Assembly: GCF_018403285.1 (NCBI RefSeq)
Contig: NZ_BOSJ01000010.1
Location: forward strand, 114,307-178,306
Direction: 5' to 3'
Origin: Paenibacillus sp. J45TS6
GTDB taxonomy: Bacteria; Bacillota; Bacilli; Paenibacillales; Paenibacillaceae
Length of the DNA: 64,000 nt
Shown here: positions 53,185 to 62,192 of the stretch, in pieces
How positions within the stretch are numbered: the stretch's first letter is position 1
Layout of the letters: every line of letters starts with the position of its first letter
Position numbers and translations under genes: made by a program
The notes under the pieces: generated by a model
Told to the model about the DNA's origin: nothing
The model's input: the letters and a program-made list of their open reading frames with translations, nothing else
Databases searched by the model: none

Positions 53185-54603
53185 TTATTTTTGTTCAAAT
53201 ATGATAACCGTTTTGGGATTTGCCATGTATTCTACGGGGGATCCTAACAACTCAGACACTAAGCGTACGGGTATAAACGAACTATTCTTCTTCAACAGTA
53301 ATGTCGCATCAAATGAAACGGTTTCTCCATTTACAGTTGCTTTCTTCTCATTCACTATCCAACGGATCGTCGTGTTGTCTTTGCTGATCGTTACCTCTTT
53401 TTTGCTTTGGTTCCACCCTACCTTCGAACCCAATCGCTCTGAGACAAAACGAATCGGGACATATGTTCTGCTCGATGCTATAAACGGGGCTTCGCTTAGC
53501 ACAAAGGATCTCTCCCCTACATAAGCAGTTCTACTCCCGATCACTAATCGCTGAGCTTCCAGTTGGGAGGATCCATCTCCACCGAACTTGTTGAGAAGTT
53601 GATACGTTTTGGTCGTACTTCTTAGATCCAAATAGTTACCGCTTAAATCCAACGCGTATCTTATTGCTCCCGTATCATAATGAGGAGAACCGAACGTATG
53701 ATTTCGAATGGGATCCAAATTCCATACACGGTTATCTGCTAGATATAAATAATGAAGTTTGCTGAGGGATTTCAATGGCTCAAGATTGTAAACCAAATTA
53801 GAGTTTAGATTCAAGGAAGACAGGTTAGCCATTTTTTTCAGTGAATCTAGATTCTTGATCTGATTGTTTTCCGCGGAAAGAGCCCCCATTTGTGTCATCC
53901 CTTCAAGCGCACGGAGATCCGAGATTCCATTGCTTCCGATGTTAAGGGTCATTAAACTTTTGGATAGCGGCTTAAGTGGACTCAGGTCCGAGATCCGATT
54001 TCTCGCTAGTTCTAAATTTTTTAGCTTGGTTAGTTTGCTCAAGGGCTGGATTTTCGATATCTGGTTCCCGTTCAATTTTAACCATGTTAATTCTGTGGCC
54101 GATGATAAAGCCGTAATGTTCGAGATTTGATTATCGTCCGCTTCGAATGTATGCAGACGCCCAAGCTGCTTGATCACATCAATCGACGAAATTTGGTTTC
54201 GGTTTACTATTAACATTTCCATATCCGTCATAACGGACAAATCCTGAATTGAAGCGATCTGATTGCCGGAAATATCAAGTTCGCGAATCTTAGTCAATGG
54301 CTTGAGTGGCATGATATCGTCAATTTCATTATTGGACAAGTCAAGATATCTCAAATTTGAAGCGTATTGCAAGCCTTGAATGCTTTTAATTCCTCGTCTT
54401 GAAAGATCAAGTAAGGTTAATGATTGCATATCTTTCTGCGTAACGGCCGCAGTCTCGTCCTTTTCTAAAATCTGCTTTATTGCTTGCTCCAATTGCTCGT
54501 CCTGAAAACTTATGTCCAGTGAAGCCTGCTCCATATATGCCCTTCCTGGTAAGCTGACCAAGATCACCAGAACTAATACTAGGCCTGATAAAACCTTATT
54601 CAT
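53185..54603 (-). CDS. Secreted leucine-rich-repeat protein with C-terminal stalk domain
   Basis: The 472 residues have a signal peptide and a capping region. About twelve 22-residue SDS22/internalin-type repeats follow (LRYLDLSNNEIDDIMPLKPL, LTWLKLNGNQISKIQPLSKL and so on). Then comes a copper-amine-oxidase N-like stalk domain with TYVPIRFVSERLGSKVGWNQ and SSFIPVRLVSELLGSPVEY. It is probably a surface protein-binding module. Linking LRRs to a stalk domain is a Paenibacillus habit. AGGGGAG precedes ATG 54603. Confidence 0.88.
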   Translation of the reverse strand: MNKVLSGLVLVLVILVSLPGRAYMEQASLDISFQDEQLEQAIKQILEKDETAAVTQKDMQSLTLLDLSRRGIKSIQGLQYASNLRYLDLSNNEIDDIMPLKPLTKIRELDISGNQIASIQDLSVMTDMEMLIVNRNQISSIDVIKQLGRLHTFEADDNQISNITALSSATELTWLKLNGNQISKIQPLSKLTKLKNLELARNRISDLSPLKPLSKSLMTLNIGSNGISDLRALEGMTQMGALSAENNQIKNLDSLKKMANLSSLNLNSNLVYNLEPLKSLSKLHYLYLADNRVWNLDPIRNHTFGSPHYDTGAIRYALDLSGNYLDLRSTTKTYQLLNKFGGDGSSQLEAQRLVIGSRTAYVGERSFVLSEAPFIASSRTYVPIRFVSERLGSKVGWNQSKKEVTISKDNTTIRWIVNEKKATVNGETVSFDATLLLKKNSSFIPVRLVSELLGSPVEYMANPKTVIIFEQK

Positions 54604-54842
54604 TACGTTCCTATCTCCCCTCTTCTACTGATGTCTAATGATAGTGACGTTAATTATTCATAAAAGTTGCTCTCCAATTTTTTTCCATACTGCCCATAAG
54701 ACGATAGTATAGGACACTGAAGATTGATTTGTGGTTACAATGTTTTTGTCACATGACATTTAGTGTCATACAAATACACCATAAACCATATAGCTCGATT
54801 TTTCGTTCTGTTTTTTTATAAGTTCCCATTCCTTTTGCAGTA
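54604..54842. other. Promoter-side spacer of the LRR gene
   Basis: AT-rich, no frame and no recognised repeat. The following 54879-55015, beyond the terminator, is also non-coding in my reading. Confidence 0.4.
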
Positions 54843-54878
54843 AAAAAGCAATTCGGATTTAATCCGAATTGCTTTTTC
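54843..54878. terminator. Terminator after the alanyl-tRNA synthetase gene
   Basis: AAAAAGCAATTCGGATT and AATCCGAATTGCTTTTT form a perfect 17-bp palindrome with T-run on both strands. It lies 137 bp beyond the synthetase stop. Confidence 0.85.
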
Positions 54879-55015
54879 TTTGAATACTGGTGCTCCGGTA
54901 CCGCCAACGGAAAGGCCAAGCGATGTCAAACCCTTTTCAAGTGCCGGCTTTATCATTCATCCTGGATTCCCGGCAACTCATAACGTTGTTACAAATGGCA
55001 ATCCTAAAACATCAG

Positions 55016-56887
55016 CTATTGTTCCGCGTTTTTATTAATTACTCCTTTAATCCTTCTAACTCCAGCAGCAGAAGATTGTTCTTTTTTAATACTGAACTTT
55101 CCTAAGTTTGTTGTATCTTCTACATGAGGTCCTCCACATACTTCTCGACTCCAAACTTTCCCTTCGTTATCTTTGATTGTATACACCTTAACGATATCCG
55201 GATATTTATCCCAAAAATTCCCTTCAACATTACTTTCTTTCGCTTCAATTTTAGGCATCTCTGAAATATAGGTAATTGCTTTTGACGAAATCGCATCATT
55301 CACATACTTCTCCACCGCAGCTATTTGCTCTGGCGTAAGTTTTTCATCATGGTTGAAGTCAAACCTTAATCGTTCTGAAGTAATATTACTTCCTTGTTGA
55401 TGAACATGATCACCCAAAACTTCCCTTAAACCAGCAAGTATTAAATGAGATACCGTGTGCAGCGCTGTTGTTTCCGTTGAATGTTCAGCTAATCCACCTT
55501 TAAATTTACCCGCAGAAGCAGTTCTGCTCTTCTCAGCATGTTTCTTTGCCGCCTCTATATAAGACGTCTTGTCCTCCATGCTATATCCACTTTCAGTTAG
55601 AAACTCTTCCGTCAACTCCAAGGGAAACCCATATGTTTCGTAAAAATAAAAGGCATCTGCACCTGTAACTTTACCCTTATTCTTAAGATGTTTTTGTATT
55701 TCAAATTCTCCTTGCTGTAAAGTTCTATAGAAAAGATTTTCTTCCTTATTTACGATTTCGATAACTTTCTTTTTATTACCGATCAAATCTTCATAAGCTG
55801 TTGCTTCATCTATATAAACTTCAGACAACTCACCCACAAAACTTCCTTGTATACCTATTTTTTTACCTGCACGAATCGCCCTTCTTAATAACCTTCTTGT
55901 TATATACCCTGCATCACTATTAGCTGGCTCCGCACCATCATTAATTAGAAAAGTAGCCGCTCTCACATGATCAAGTATGATTCTAAACGACTTTAAATCG
56001 TCAGTATATTGTTTACCACTTAACTCCATCAGTTTTTTCTTGGGATTAAGGAAGAAAGCCGTATTATAAATATCCTTGTCACCATTAAGGGCTGTTGCAA
56101 CCCTTTCTAATCCACCTCCATAATCAATATTGGGATTTTGCATTTTTACAAATCCTGTGTCTTCTTTTTTATAACACATAAATACGTTGTTCCCAATTTC
56201 TAAAAACCTCTCGCTTACAGAAGCAGGATGATCCAATGAATCACCGCCTGGTTCAAGATCATAGAACATTTCACTATCAGGCCCACCCGGTTCACCAACA
56301 GGCATATCCAATGGACTTCCGGATCGACTCCACCAATTTTCTTTTTCATCGTATAGGAATATTCTTCCGCCTCTAGATGCCCCATATTGATAGGGATCAT
56401 CTTCAATGATAGGTTCTATACCAACGGATTTAAATTTTTCTGACCAGATTTGAATGGCTTCCGTATCTTTCTGTATATTCAAATCATCACTTCCTATAAA
56501 AGCACTGATATACAGCCTGCCAGGATCAATCCCTAATTCGATAATATGCCAATTCCAAATGGCATCGATTTGCTTTTTCTTATAGTTACTTTCATCTGCT
56601 TTAAACTCCCATCGACCTATCATTTCAAAAAATGTCAGATGCGACGTATCTCCTACTTCATCAATATCCACTGTTCTTAAACACTTCTGGATATTAGCAA
56701 TCTCATTACCTATCGGATGCTTTTCGCCCAATAAATAGGGAACCATAGGTTGCATCCCACTTCCTGTAAACAACGTTGAGGGATCATTCTCTGGTAACAA
56801 GCTAGAAGAGGGCACTTGGCTAGCCCCTATTCCTTTCATAAAATCAATATATGATTTTCTTAACTCATCTGGTGTCATTTTCACCAT
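55016..56887 (-). CDS. Short alanyl-tRNA synthetase lacking the C-Ala domain
   Basis: The 623 residues carry class II motif 1-3 regions (TGSGMQPMVPYLLGEKHP, HLTFFEMIGRWEFK, NIDYGGGLERVATALNG), the tRNA-recognition helices, and a complete editing domain with HTVSH and CGGPH metal ligands. It ends soon after the editing domain (GVRRIKGV), where a standard bacterial AlaRS of about 875 residues continues into a coiled coil and C-Ala domain. So it lacks the usual dimerisation part. It is presumably a second copy beside a housekeeping alaS. GGGAGGT fixes ATG 56887. Expression is under an alanine T-box. Horizontal acquisition is likely but inferred. Confidence 0.85.
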   Translation of the reverse strand: MVKMTPDELRKSYIDFMKGIGASQVPSSSLLPENDPSTLFTGSGMQPMVPYLLGEKHPIGNEIANIQKCLRTVDIDEVGDTSHLTFFEMIGRWEFKADESNYKKKQIDAIWNWHIIELGIDPGRLYISAFIGSDDLNIQKDTEAIQIWSEKFKSVGIEPIIEDDPYQYGASRGGRIFLYDEKENWWSRSGSPLDMPVGEPGGPDSEMFYDLEPGGDSLDHPASVSERFLEIGNNVFMCYKKEDTGFVKMQNPNIDYGGGLERVATALNGDKDIYNTAFFLNPKKKLMELSGKQYTDDLKSFRIILDHVRAATFLINDGAEPANSDAGYITRRLLRRAIRAGKKIGIQGSFVGELSEVYIDEATAYEDLIGNKKKVIEIVNKEENLFYRTLQQGEFEIQKHLKNKGKVTGADAFYFYETYGFPLELTEEFLTESGYSMEDKTSYIEAAKKHAEKSRTASAGKFKGGLAEHSTETTALHTVSHLILAGLREVLGDHVHQQGSNITSERLRFDFNHDEKLTPEQIAAVEKYVNDAISSKAITYISEMPKIEAKESNVEGNFWDKYPDIVKVYTIKDNEGKVWSREVCGGPHVEDTTNLGKFSIKKEQSSAAGVRRIKGVINKNAEQ

Positions 56888-56960
56888 GCTCAATACCTCC
56901 CATTTCAATTATTATTAATTCTCAGAAAAATATTTTTCAAATATTCAAACGAGAAGAATT

Positions 56961-57250
56961 AAAACAAAAAAGCCCTAAGCTGACATATTTCTTGTCAACT
57001 TAGGGCGAACTATTATGTCCGTGTTACCACCTAATTTCAGATTTCTCTGCACTCTATCAATACGGGATATCTCCGATATTGTTTCCTGAATAACGGTGGA
57101 ACTCCGTTGAAGCCTACTAAGATTCCTCTGTTCGGTTCACAGCTCCGAGACTGCTTCACTATTAGATCAATGAAGATTCGCACCAACCATCTTCTCTCTG
57201 TGAGATCCCTAATAGCTACTATTTCTCATCATAGCCTTTTCGTTTTAAGT
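56961..57250 (-). ncRNA. T-box leader, alanine specifier GCA
   Basis: On the minus strand the leader shows stem I with the AGAGAG motif at 57200-57188, a specifier loop AGTGAAGCAGTC with GCA at 57154-57152 (an alanine codon), and the T-box AGGTGGTAACACGGA at 57032-57018. The terminator GCCCTAAG..TGACA / TGTCA..CTTAGGGC (57006-56971) has a T-run. It precedes the alanyl-tRNA synthetase gene by 73 bp, so uncharged tRNA-Ala should induce it. Specifier and gene product agree. Confidence 0.92.
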
Positions 57251-57357
57251 TAAACCAATGCTATCACACTCAACTTATTCTGTAAATTAATTCCACTATT
57301 TTTTATAAGGTAATGATTTTCCTTGAAGGCTCGATGCCGAAAAGAAAACGGAGGTAA

Positions 57358-57409
57358 AACACATGAGAAAGACAGCCAAGGATCTTCGTGGCCGTCTTTC
57401 TCATGTGTT
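57358..57409. terminator. Strong hairpin, probable terminator of the SMI1/KNR4 gene
   Basis: AACACATGAGAAAGAC and its exact complement form a 16-bp stem, extended by GCCA/TGGC after one mismatch. T-rich tails are weak on both strands, so terminator function is likely but not certain. The 270 bp between it and the SMI1 gene hold only a micro-ORF (MKKHVAMVDIA, 57479-57444, minus) with AGAGGAATG upstream. Confidence 0.55.
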
Positions 57410-57682
57410 CGTTTCTTCCAAGCTTTTGTTGGCTTGATGGCAATTATGCAATATCAACCATCGCAACATGTTTTTTCATAGCGTTCATTCCTCTTTTGAC
57501 CCCGATGCAGCGGCATGTCCTGTAGGTCGATTTCACTTACCTCGTTACATCCTCCACCGTTGTATATCTCACTTCTGAGTGTCTGCAAAACCAGACTCTT
57601 CACATCATGTGACCATTATTTGAAGAGATTACGCCTGTCAATAACGCAAATACATTCAAGAGCAATCTGTCACCTAGTCTGA

Positions 57683-58156
57683 CTATTTCATCTGTTCCTG
57701 AACCCAGATCGCAGAACCGGCCAGCATCTCCATCAATCCGTTAAAATGAGGCGCTACCTCCTGAAATGGATAATCTCCTGCATAGTCGTGGATAAGTATC
57801 AAAACTTTACCCGAATTCCGTTCCAGAACAGCAATACTTCCTTCTCCAAAACCGCCAATCGGGAACGGATTCAGGTCTTCAGGCAGGTCGCATTCTCTCT
57901 TATACTCTTGATATGCTTCCACAAATGCAGGGTACGCCCAGTCCAATTCCTGTACGGAATAGAGCGCAGGATCACCGAAGTTGCAGGCACCGTAGTACAG
58001 CAATAGGTCTCGGTACGACTCGGGAAGAATAACGTTGTACTTTTTCTCAAAATCAACGATCGCCTGCTCCGATTCCCGCGTACAGCTCATCCCCATTTCG
58101 GTCTGATATGCCTGATTCAAAAGAATCCGAATTGGTTCTAATGCCGCTGATTCCAT
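57683..58156 (-). CDS. SMI1/KNR4 (SUKH) family protein
   Basis: The 157 residues contain the SUKH signature: AIVDFEKKYNVILPESYRDLL followed by GACNFGDPALYSV, then VLILIHDYAGDYPFQEVA and a closing helix. SUKH proteins are often immunity proteins to contact-dependent or secreted nuclease toxins, but many Bacillales members are orphans. No toxin gene is visible beside it. AAAGGAGGATG is spaced for ATG 58156; the longer frame to 58198 lacks a site. Confidence 0.82.
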   Translation of the reverse strand: MESAALEPIRILLNQAYQTEMGMSCTRESEQAIVDFEKKYNVILPESYRDLLLYYGACNFGDPALYSVQELDWAYPAFVEAYQEYKRECDLPEDLNPFPIGGFGEGSIAVLERNSGKVLILIHDYAGDYPFQEVAPHFNGLMEMLAGSAIWVQEQMK

Positions 58157-58867
58157 GAAACATCCTCCTTTTATAGGTGAGATAAAGCCTGTCATCATTG
58201 TACGATGTAAAATATTATTGATTAGGCCCTCGATCTAACGAATTCGAGTTCGTCTCTTACTGTTAATAACAATACAACTCTGATAGGGTTTTATGAAATA
58301 GAATTTTTTAGCCTTCGTTATTCCTGGTTGTCATCATCTCCAGCAAGCCACGTAATGCGGCCGATAGATGTTTCACTATGGGCATGTACAAGTTCCACTT
58401 CTAACCTACAGTATAGCTCTACTCATCGACGTTATTATAGAATTCTGATCAACCACGATTAATATATCGTAGCCGAACATAATACGCCGGCTGCAGTTGT
58501 GTTGCCTGGACTATAGTCTCCTCTTAACTCAGTTCTCTACCTATGACAGCGGATTGTTCTTTAAAATACATTAAAGCTGCACAATAGTTTAACCACAAAA
58601 ATTCTGCCGGCTCAATCGGGAGAATTTTTGCATAATCGGCCCACGTAGCACTTAATAGTGCTCTCGAAAAAGGATTAATAATTCGCAAACTATACTGTAT
58701 CACCAGGTAGATAAACGAATTACGTCAATCGTTCAAATTATTTTATTTTATATTTGCAAAGTAAAATGCTACAATGATGAAATCTTTTTAATTTTGATCG
58801 GAGGCAGACCGTTGTAAAATCTCATTCCTTTTCCTGAATTAACTGAATATAGGGAAGGATGGGTCTA
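58157..58867. other. Long spacer between SMI1 gene and MFS gene
   Basis: Seven hundred bases without a convincing full gene. It contains only the minus-strand fragment listed at 58524-58703 and an AT-rich promoter-like stretch at 58730-58800 for the MFS gene. Confidence 0.45.
58524..58703 (-). pseudogene. Possible gene fragment (about 60 codons)
   Basis: An open minus-strand frame up to a TGA at 58725 reads SLRIINPFSRALLSATWADY and then KILPIEPAEFLWLNYCAALM. The residue mix looks like a real protein end rather than random frame. There is no ribosome binding site before the only GTG (58703), and I do not recognise it. Confidence 0.25.
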
Positions 58868-60127
58868 ATGCTAACAAAATCATTTCATAGACTCTGGCTT
58901 AGTCAAGCTCTATCTATTTTAGGTGACACATGGTATATTTTAGCGCTTGTCGTTACGCTATACCATGTATCTGGTTCTGCCACCATAACCGCTTTGTACC
59001 CACTCCTCAGAGCTGCTGGTATGACAGTCGGTAGTATATCGGCTCCTGTTATCATGCGTAAGCTGCGCTTGAACCGTCTACTTGCTACTAGTCTTGGGGG
59101 ACAAACTCTTGGCTTGAGCTTGCTGACCATATATATGCTACTAGTTGGTGAAGATAATCTCAATATTTCAATATTGGTCGGGATAGTTTTCGGAATATCT
59201 ATTCTGGAGGGTGTGGCGGTTCCCGTGAGATCGTCTCTTGTTGCTCTAACCGTACCTGAAGCTTCGCTGCTCAAAGCGAACAGCATTCTATCGGGTATTG
59301 TACAATCTTGTTCTCTGGCCGGATGGGCGTTCGGATCAATGACGGTCAGTTGGCTCGGTGCAAGCCAAGTGCTGCTCCTTTCAACTGTGCTATTGGGTAG
59401 TGCTTGCTTATCATCCTGCATGATAAGTAAAGTCAGAAACAACACACACCAAACTCCAGCCGGTTCTTGGAGACGCTCGCTTCAAGATGGATGGCGGAAT
59501 TATTTTATGTTACCGAAGTTACGTGTCTTGTTATGGATGGATTTTTGGGAAGGCTTATTTAGAGGTGTATTCGCTGGGGCACTATTGCTCGTGTTCGTAG
59601 GCGAACGATTACATGTTGGTTATGTATGGTGGGGTTGGATGAACGGCGCTAATTTAGGTGGTTTCGTTCTTATTAGCATTCTTATGAGCCGCTTATCGAA
59701 CGGAATGTGGAATCTTGGGCTCATGCTAGCTGTAGGCAGCGGATGCGTTGCTGCACTAACACTCGGCTTCAGTTTTTCTACTAGCCCGCTGGCGACACTA
59801 TTTATCATGTTCGCAATTGGGGCTTCCCAAGCCATAAAAGATTTAGCGGAACGTACTTCTTACCAAACAAGCGTTCCAGCTTCAGAGCTGCCACCGTTAT
59901 TTGCCGCCCAATCATCACTTACCTCAATTTTATATGGAGTATCTTTATTATTATCCGGCTGGCTAGCGGATACCGTAGGAATTCAAATGCTATATATCTA
60001 TGCATCGGTTGGATTTTCCCTTTCCTTCGTGGGTGCTCTTATGTACCGAAAGAATGCACTGCAAAAAAACAGAACCAACGATACAGAAGACACATCCATT
60101 AAGGAGTTAATGAGGTTAGACTTATAA
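58868..60127 (+). CDS. MFS transporter (drug-efflux-like, MFS_3 type)
   Basis: The 419 residues have about twelve helices beginning FHRLWLSQALSILGDTWYI, the characteristic start of MFS_3-type exporters (EntS, macrolide-efflux-like). Later motifs are GVAVPVRSSLVALTVPEASLL and NGANLGGFVLISILMSRL. A cationic C-tail ends the protein. Substrate unknown. AAGGATGGG is spaced for ATG 58868 rather than ATG 58859. Confidence 0.85.
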   Translation: MLTKSFHRLWLSQALSILGDTWYILALVVTLYHVSGSATITALYPLLRAAGMTVGSISAPVIMRKLRLNRLLATSLGGQTLGLSLLTIYMLLVGEDNLNISILVGIVFGISILEGVAVPVRSSLVALTVPEASLLKANSILSGIVQSCSLAGWAFGSMTVSWLGASQVLLLSTVLLGSACLSSCMISKVRNNTHQTPAGSWRRSLQDGWRNYFMLPKLRVLLWMDFWEGLFRGVFAGALLLVFVGERLHVGYVWWGWMNGANLGGFVLISILMSRLSNGMWNLGLMLAVGSGCVAALTLGFSFSTSPLATLFIMFAIGASQAIKDLAERTSYQTSVPASELPPLFAAQSSLTSILYGVSLLLSGWLADTVGIQMLYIYASVGFSLSFVGALMYRKNALQKNRTNDTEDTSIKELMRLDL

Positions 60128-60167
60128 TATTTGTTTTGTCAGCTTGATGTGTAGTACCTTATGATCA

Positions 60168-60202
60168 GGTTATCCAGAACTTACTGGATGGCCTTTTTTT
60201 TT
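60168..60202 (+). terminator. Terminator after the MFS gene
   Basis: GGTTATCCAG AACTTA CTGGATGGCC forms a stem with T-run TTTTTTTTT. Confidence 0.85.
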
Positions 60203-60252
60203 ATAGAAAAATGTGATCCCTATGCGTATGCTTTTGTTTTCTGAAGATTAGA

Positions 60253-61146
60253 TTATTGCGTAACCTGAGCGATTGCATTGACAAATTTTTTGACTGATTC
60301 ATTGGCTTCTTTGGAATATAGTAAGCCAAAAGGTACGCTGGTTCCATTCCATTTTAGAGGAATAGTAATGAGTGAAGGATGGATATTGGCCCAACTATCT
60401 AACGTTAAAAGAACACTCCCTGTTTGTGCACAGCGGTTAAAAACTTCTATATCATAAAAATATGCGGTATCAATAATTTGAATAGTTGGATGGTTTTCTT
60501 CAATATATGCCCGAAATTCATCATTGGGATTGCTGTCTCCCGCCCGAACCATCATTAAATGTTCCTCATGTAAATCTTCTAAATTAATAATCTCCTTAGT
60601 AGCAAGTGGGTGATCTGATGATACAGCACAACTTAGCTTATATTCGCTTAATGGGTAAAGATTACAATGCTCTAACCACTGATTTGAACCAAAAGCACCA
60701 ATAATACAATCGAACTGTGTTCCCAGAGACTTTATCGTATCCATAATTGTATTTTTATTATCATCAAATGGAATGATTTGTAATTTGAATTGCGGAAAAA
60801 GTTCACTGACTTTATTCCAAATAGGAATAAATGATTTAACTGGATTTAAAAAAGAACTACCAATTCGTATGATATATGGTGAATCAGCAGCTATTTGACG
60901 GGCTTTTTGAACAGCATTTCGAGACAGACTTATGATTCGTTCGGCATCTTCATAATAAGATTGTCCAGCGGGAGTTAATGAAATACCTTGATTGGATCGC
61001 TCTACAACAGAAACTCCTAATTGATCTTCTAACAAATTGATTTGCTTCATAACAGCAGTTGTAGAAAGAAATAATTTATCTGCTGCTTTATTAAAACTTC
61101 CGCTTTCTACTACTGCAACAAAAATTTCAATTTGACGACTATACAT
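60253..61146 (-). CDS. LysR-family transcriptional regulator
   Basis: The 297 residues start with the LysR winged HTH (IEIFVAVVESGSFNKAADKL, FLSTTAVMKQINLLEDQLGV, VVERSNQGISLTPAG) and continue with a periplasmic-binding-like effector domain. It is divergent from the aldo/keto reductase gene, with 120 bp between the starts. This is the classical arrangement for a LysR regulator and its target. An autoregulatory site would lie in that gap. Confidence 0.92.
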   Translation of the reverse strand: MYSRQIEIFVAVVESGSFNKAADKLFLSTTAVMKQINLLEDQLGVSVVERSNQGISLTPAGQSYYEDAERIISLSRNAVQKARQIAADSPYIIRIGSSFLNPVKSFIPIWNKVSELFPQFKLQIIPFDDNKNTIMDTIKSLGTQFDCIIGAFGSNQWLEHCNLYPLSEYKLSCAVSSDHPLATKEIINLEDLHEEHLMMVRAGDSNPNDEFRAYIEENHPTIQIIDTAYFYDIEVFNRCAQTGSVLLTLDSWANIHPSLITIPLKWNGTSVPFGLLYSKEANESVKKFVNAIAQVTQ

Positions 61147-61266
61147 GCAAAGCCTCCGTATAAACCTGTAGTTTAAACTACATTAACTTATCTACTATTC
61201 ATTGTCAAAAATTTAATACTTATAATGAAATACAGAAACAGAATTAATTAATGTGGAGGAATTGGT

Positions 61267-62118
61267 ATGCAAAAGGTTATTTTAAACAATGGTGTTGAGA
61301 TGCCTAAGATCGGCTTTGGAGTTTTTCAGATGGAGGATCCACAAATTTGCGAACAAGCAGTCTGTGATGCAATGGATGCAGGATATCGTTTAATTGATAC
61401 AGCTTCTGCTTATTTGAATGAAGAGGCAGTCGGCAGAGCCATCAAACGGAGTGGTGTACCAAGAGAAGAGCTATTTATTACAACTAAACTTATCATTCAA
61501 GAACAAGGCTATAAAGAAGCAAAAGAAGCATTTGATAAATCTTTGAAAAAACTTCAATTAGATTATTTAGACTTATATCTTGTTCACCAGCCATTAGGAG
61601 ATTACTATGGCTCATGGAGAGCGTTAGAGGAACTATACAAAGAAGGGAAAATTCGAGCGATTGGTGTGAGTAATTTTTATCCTGACCGTTTGATCGACCT
61701 CATCCAACACAATGAGATTGTTCCAGCTGTTAATCAAGTGGAGACTCATCCCTTTACGCAACAAATTGAAAGTCAAAAGATTATGAAAGAATTTAACGTA
61801 CAAATTCAGTCATGGGCCCCTCTAGCTGAAGGGAAAAATAACATTTTTGAAAATGAAAAATTACTTCAGTTGGCAAATAAACATGGAAAAAGCGTAGCAC
61901 AAATTATTTTGCGTTGGCTTGTTCAAAGAGATATCGTAGTAATTCCGAAATCAATCCACAAGGAAAGAATTATTGAAAATATCAACATTTTTGATTTTGA
62001 ACTTGATGAATCTGACATGAATCAGATCAGTACGTTAGATACAGGTGAACATTTAATCGTTAATCACCGTGATCCTGATTTAGTCAAATGGTTTGGTACG
62101 ATAAAATTTGACATTTAA
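61267..62118 (+). CDS. Aldo/keto reductase
   Basis: The 283 residues form the AKR TIM barrel. The catalytic tetrad is visible as Asp44 and Tyr49 ([15 protein letters not shown]), Lys74 (FITTKL) and His107 (LYLVHQP). The NADPH-binding C-terminal motif is [20 protein letters not shown]. It should reduce small aldehydes or ketones, of the YvgN/2,5-diketogluconate reductase kind. GTGGAGGAATTGGT precedes the ATG. It is probably under the divergent LysR regulator. Confidence 0.93.
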   Translation: MQKVILNNGVEMPKIGFGVFQMEDPQICEQAVCDAMDAGYRLIDTASAYLNEEAVGRAIKRSGVPREELFITTKLIIQEQGYKEAKEAFDKSLKKLQLDYLDLYLVHQPLGDYYGSWRALEELYKEGKIRAIGVSNFYPDRLIDLIQHNEIVPAVNQVETHPFTQQIESQKIMKEFNVQIQSWAPLAEGKNNIFENEKLLQLANKHGKSVAQIILRWLVQRDIVVIPKSIHKERIIENINIFDFELDESDMNQISTLDTGEHLIVNHRDPDLVKWFGTIKFDI

Positions 62119-62131
62119 TATGATTTATCAT

Positions 62132-62166
62132 AAAAAACCGATTTCCAATAGGATTCGGTTTTTTAA
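62132..62166 (+). terminator. Terminator after the aldo/keto reductase gene
   Basis: AAAAAACCGA and TCGGTTTTTT pair around TTTCCAATAGGAT. Confidence 0.8.
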
Positions 62167-62192
62167 TTGAAAGACCAAAGGAGACTAAATGA

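Noticed and set aside
57683-58156. SMI1/KNR4 gene as part of a toxin-immunity locus
   Set aside because: No large polymorphic toxin, WXG100 or LXG gene lies within the window, so only an orphan immunity-like protein can be claimed.
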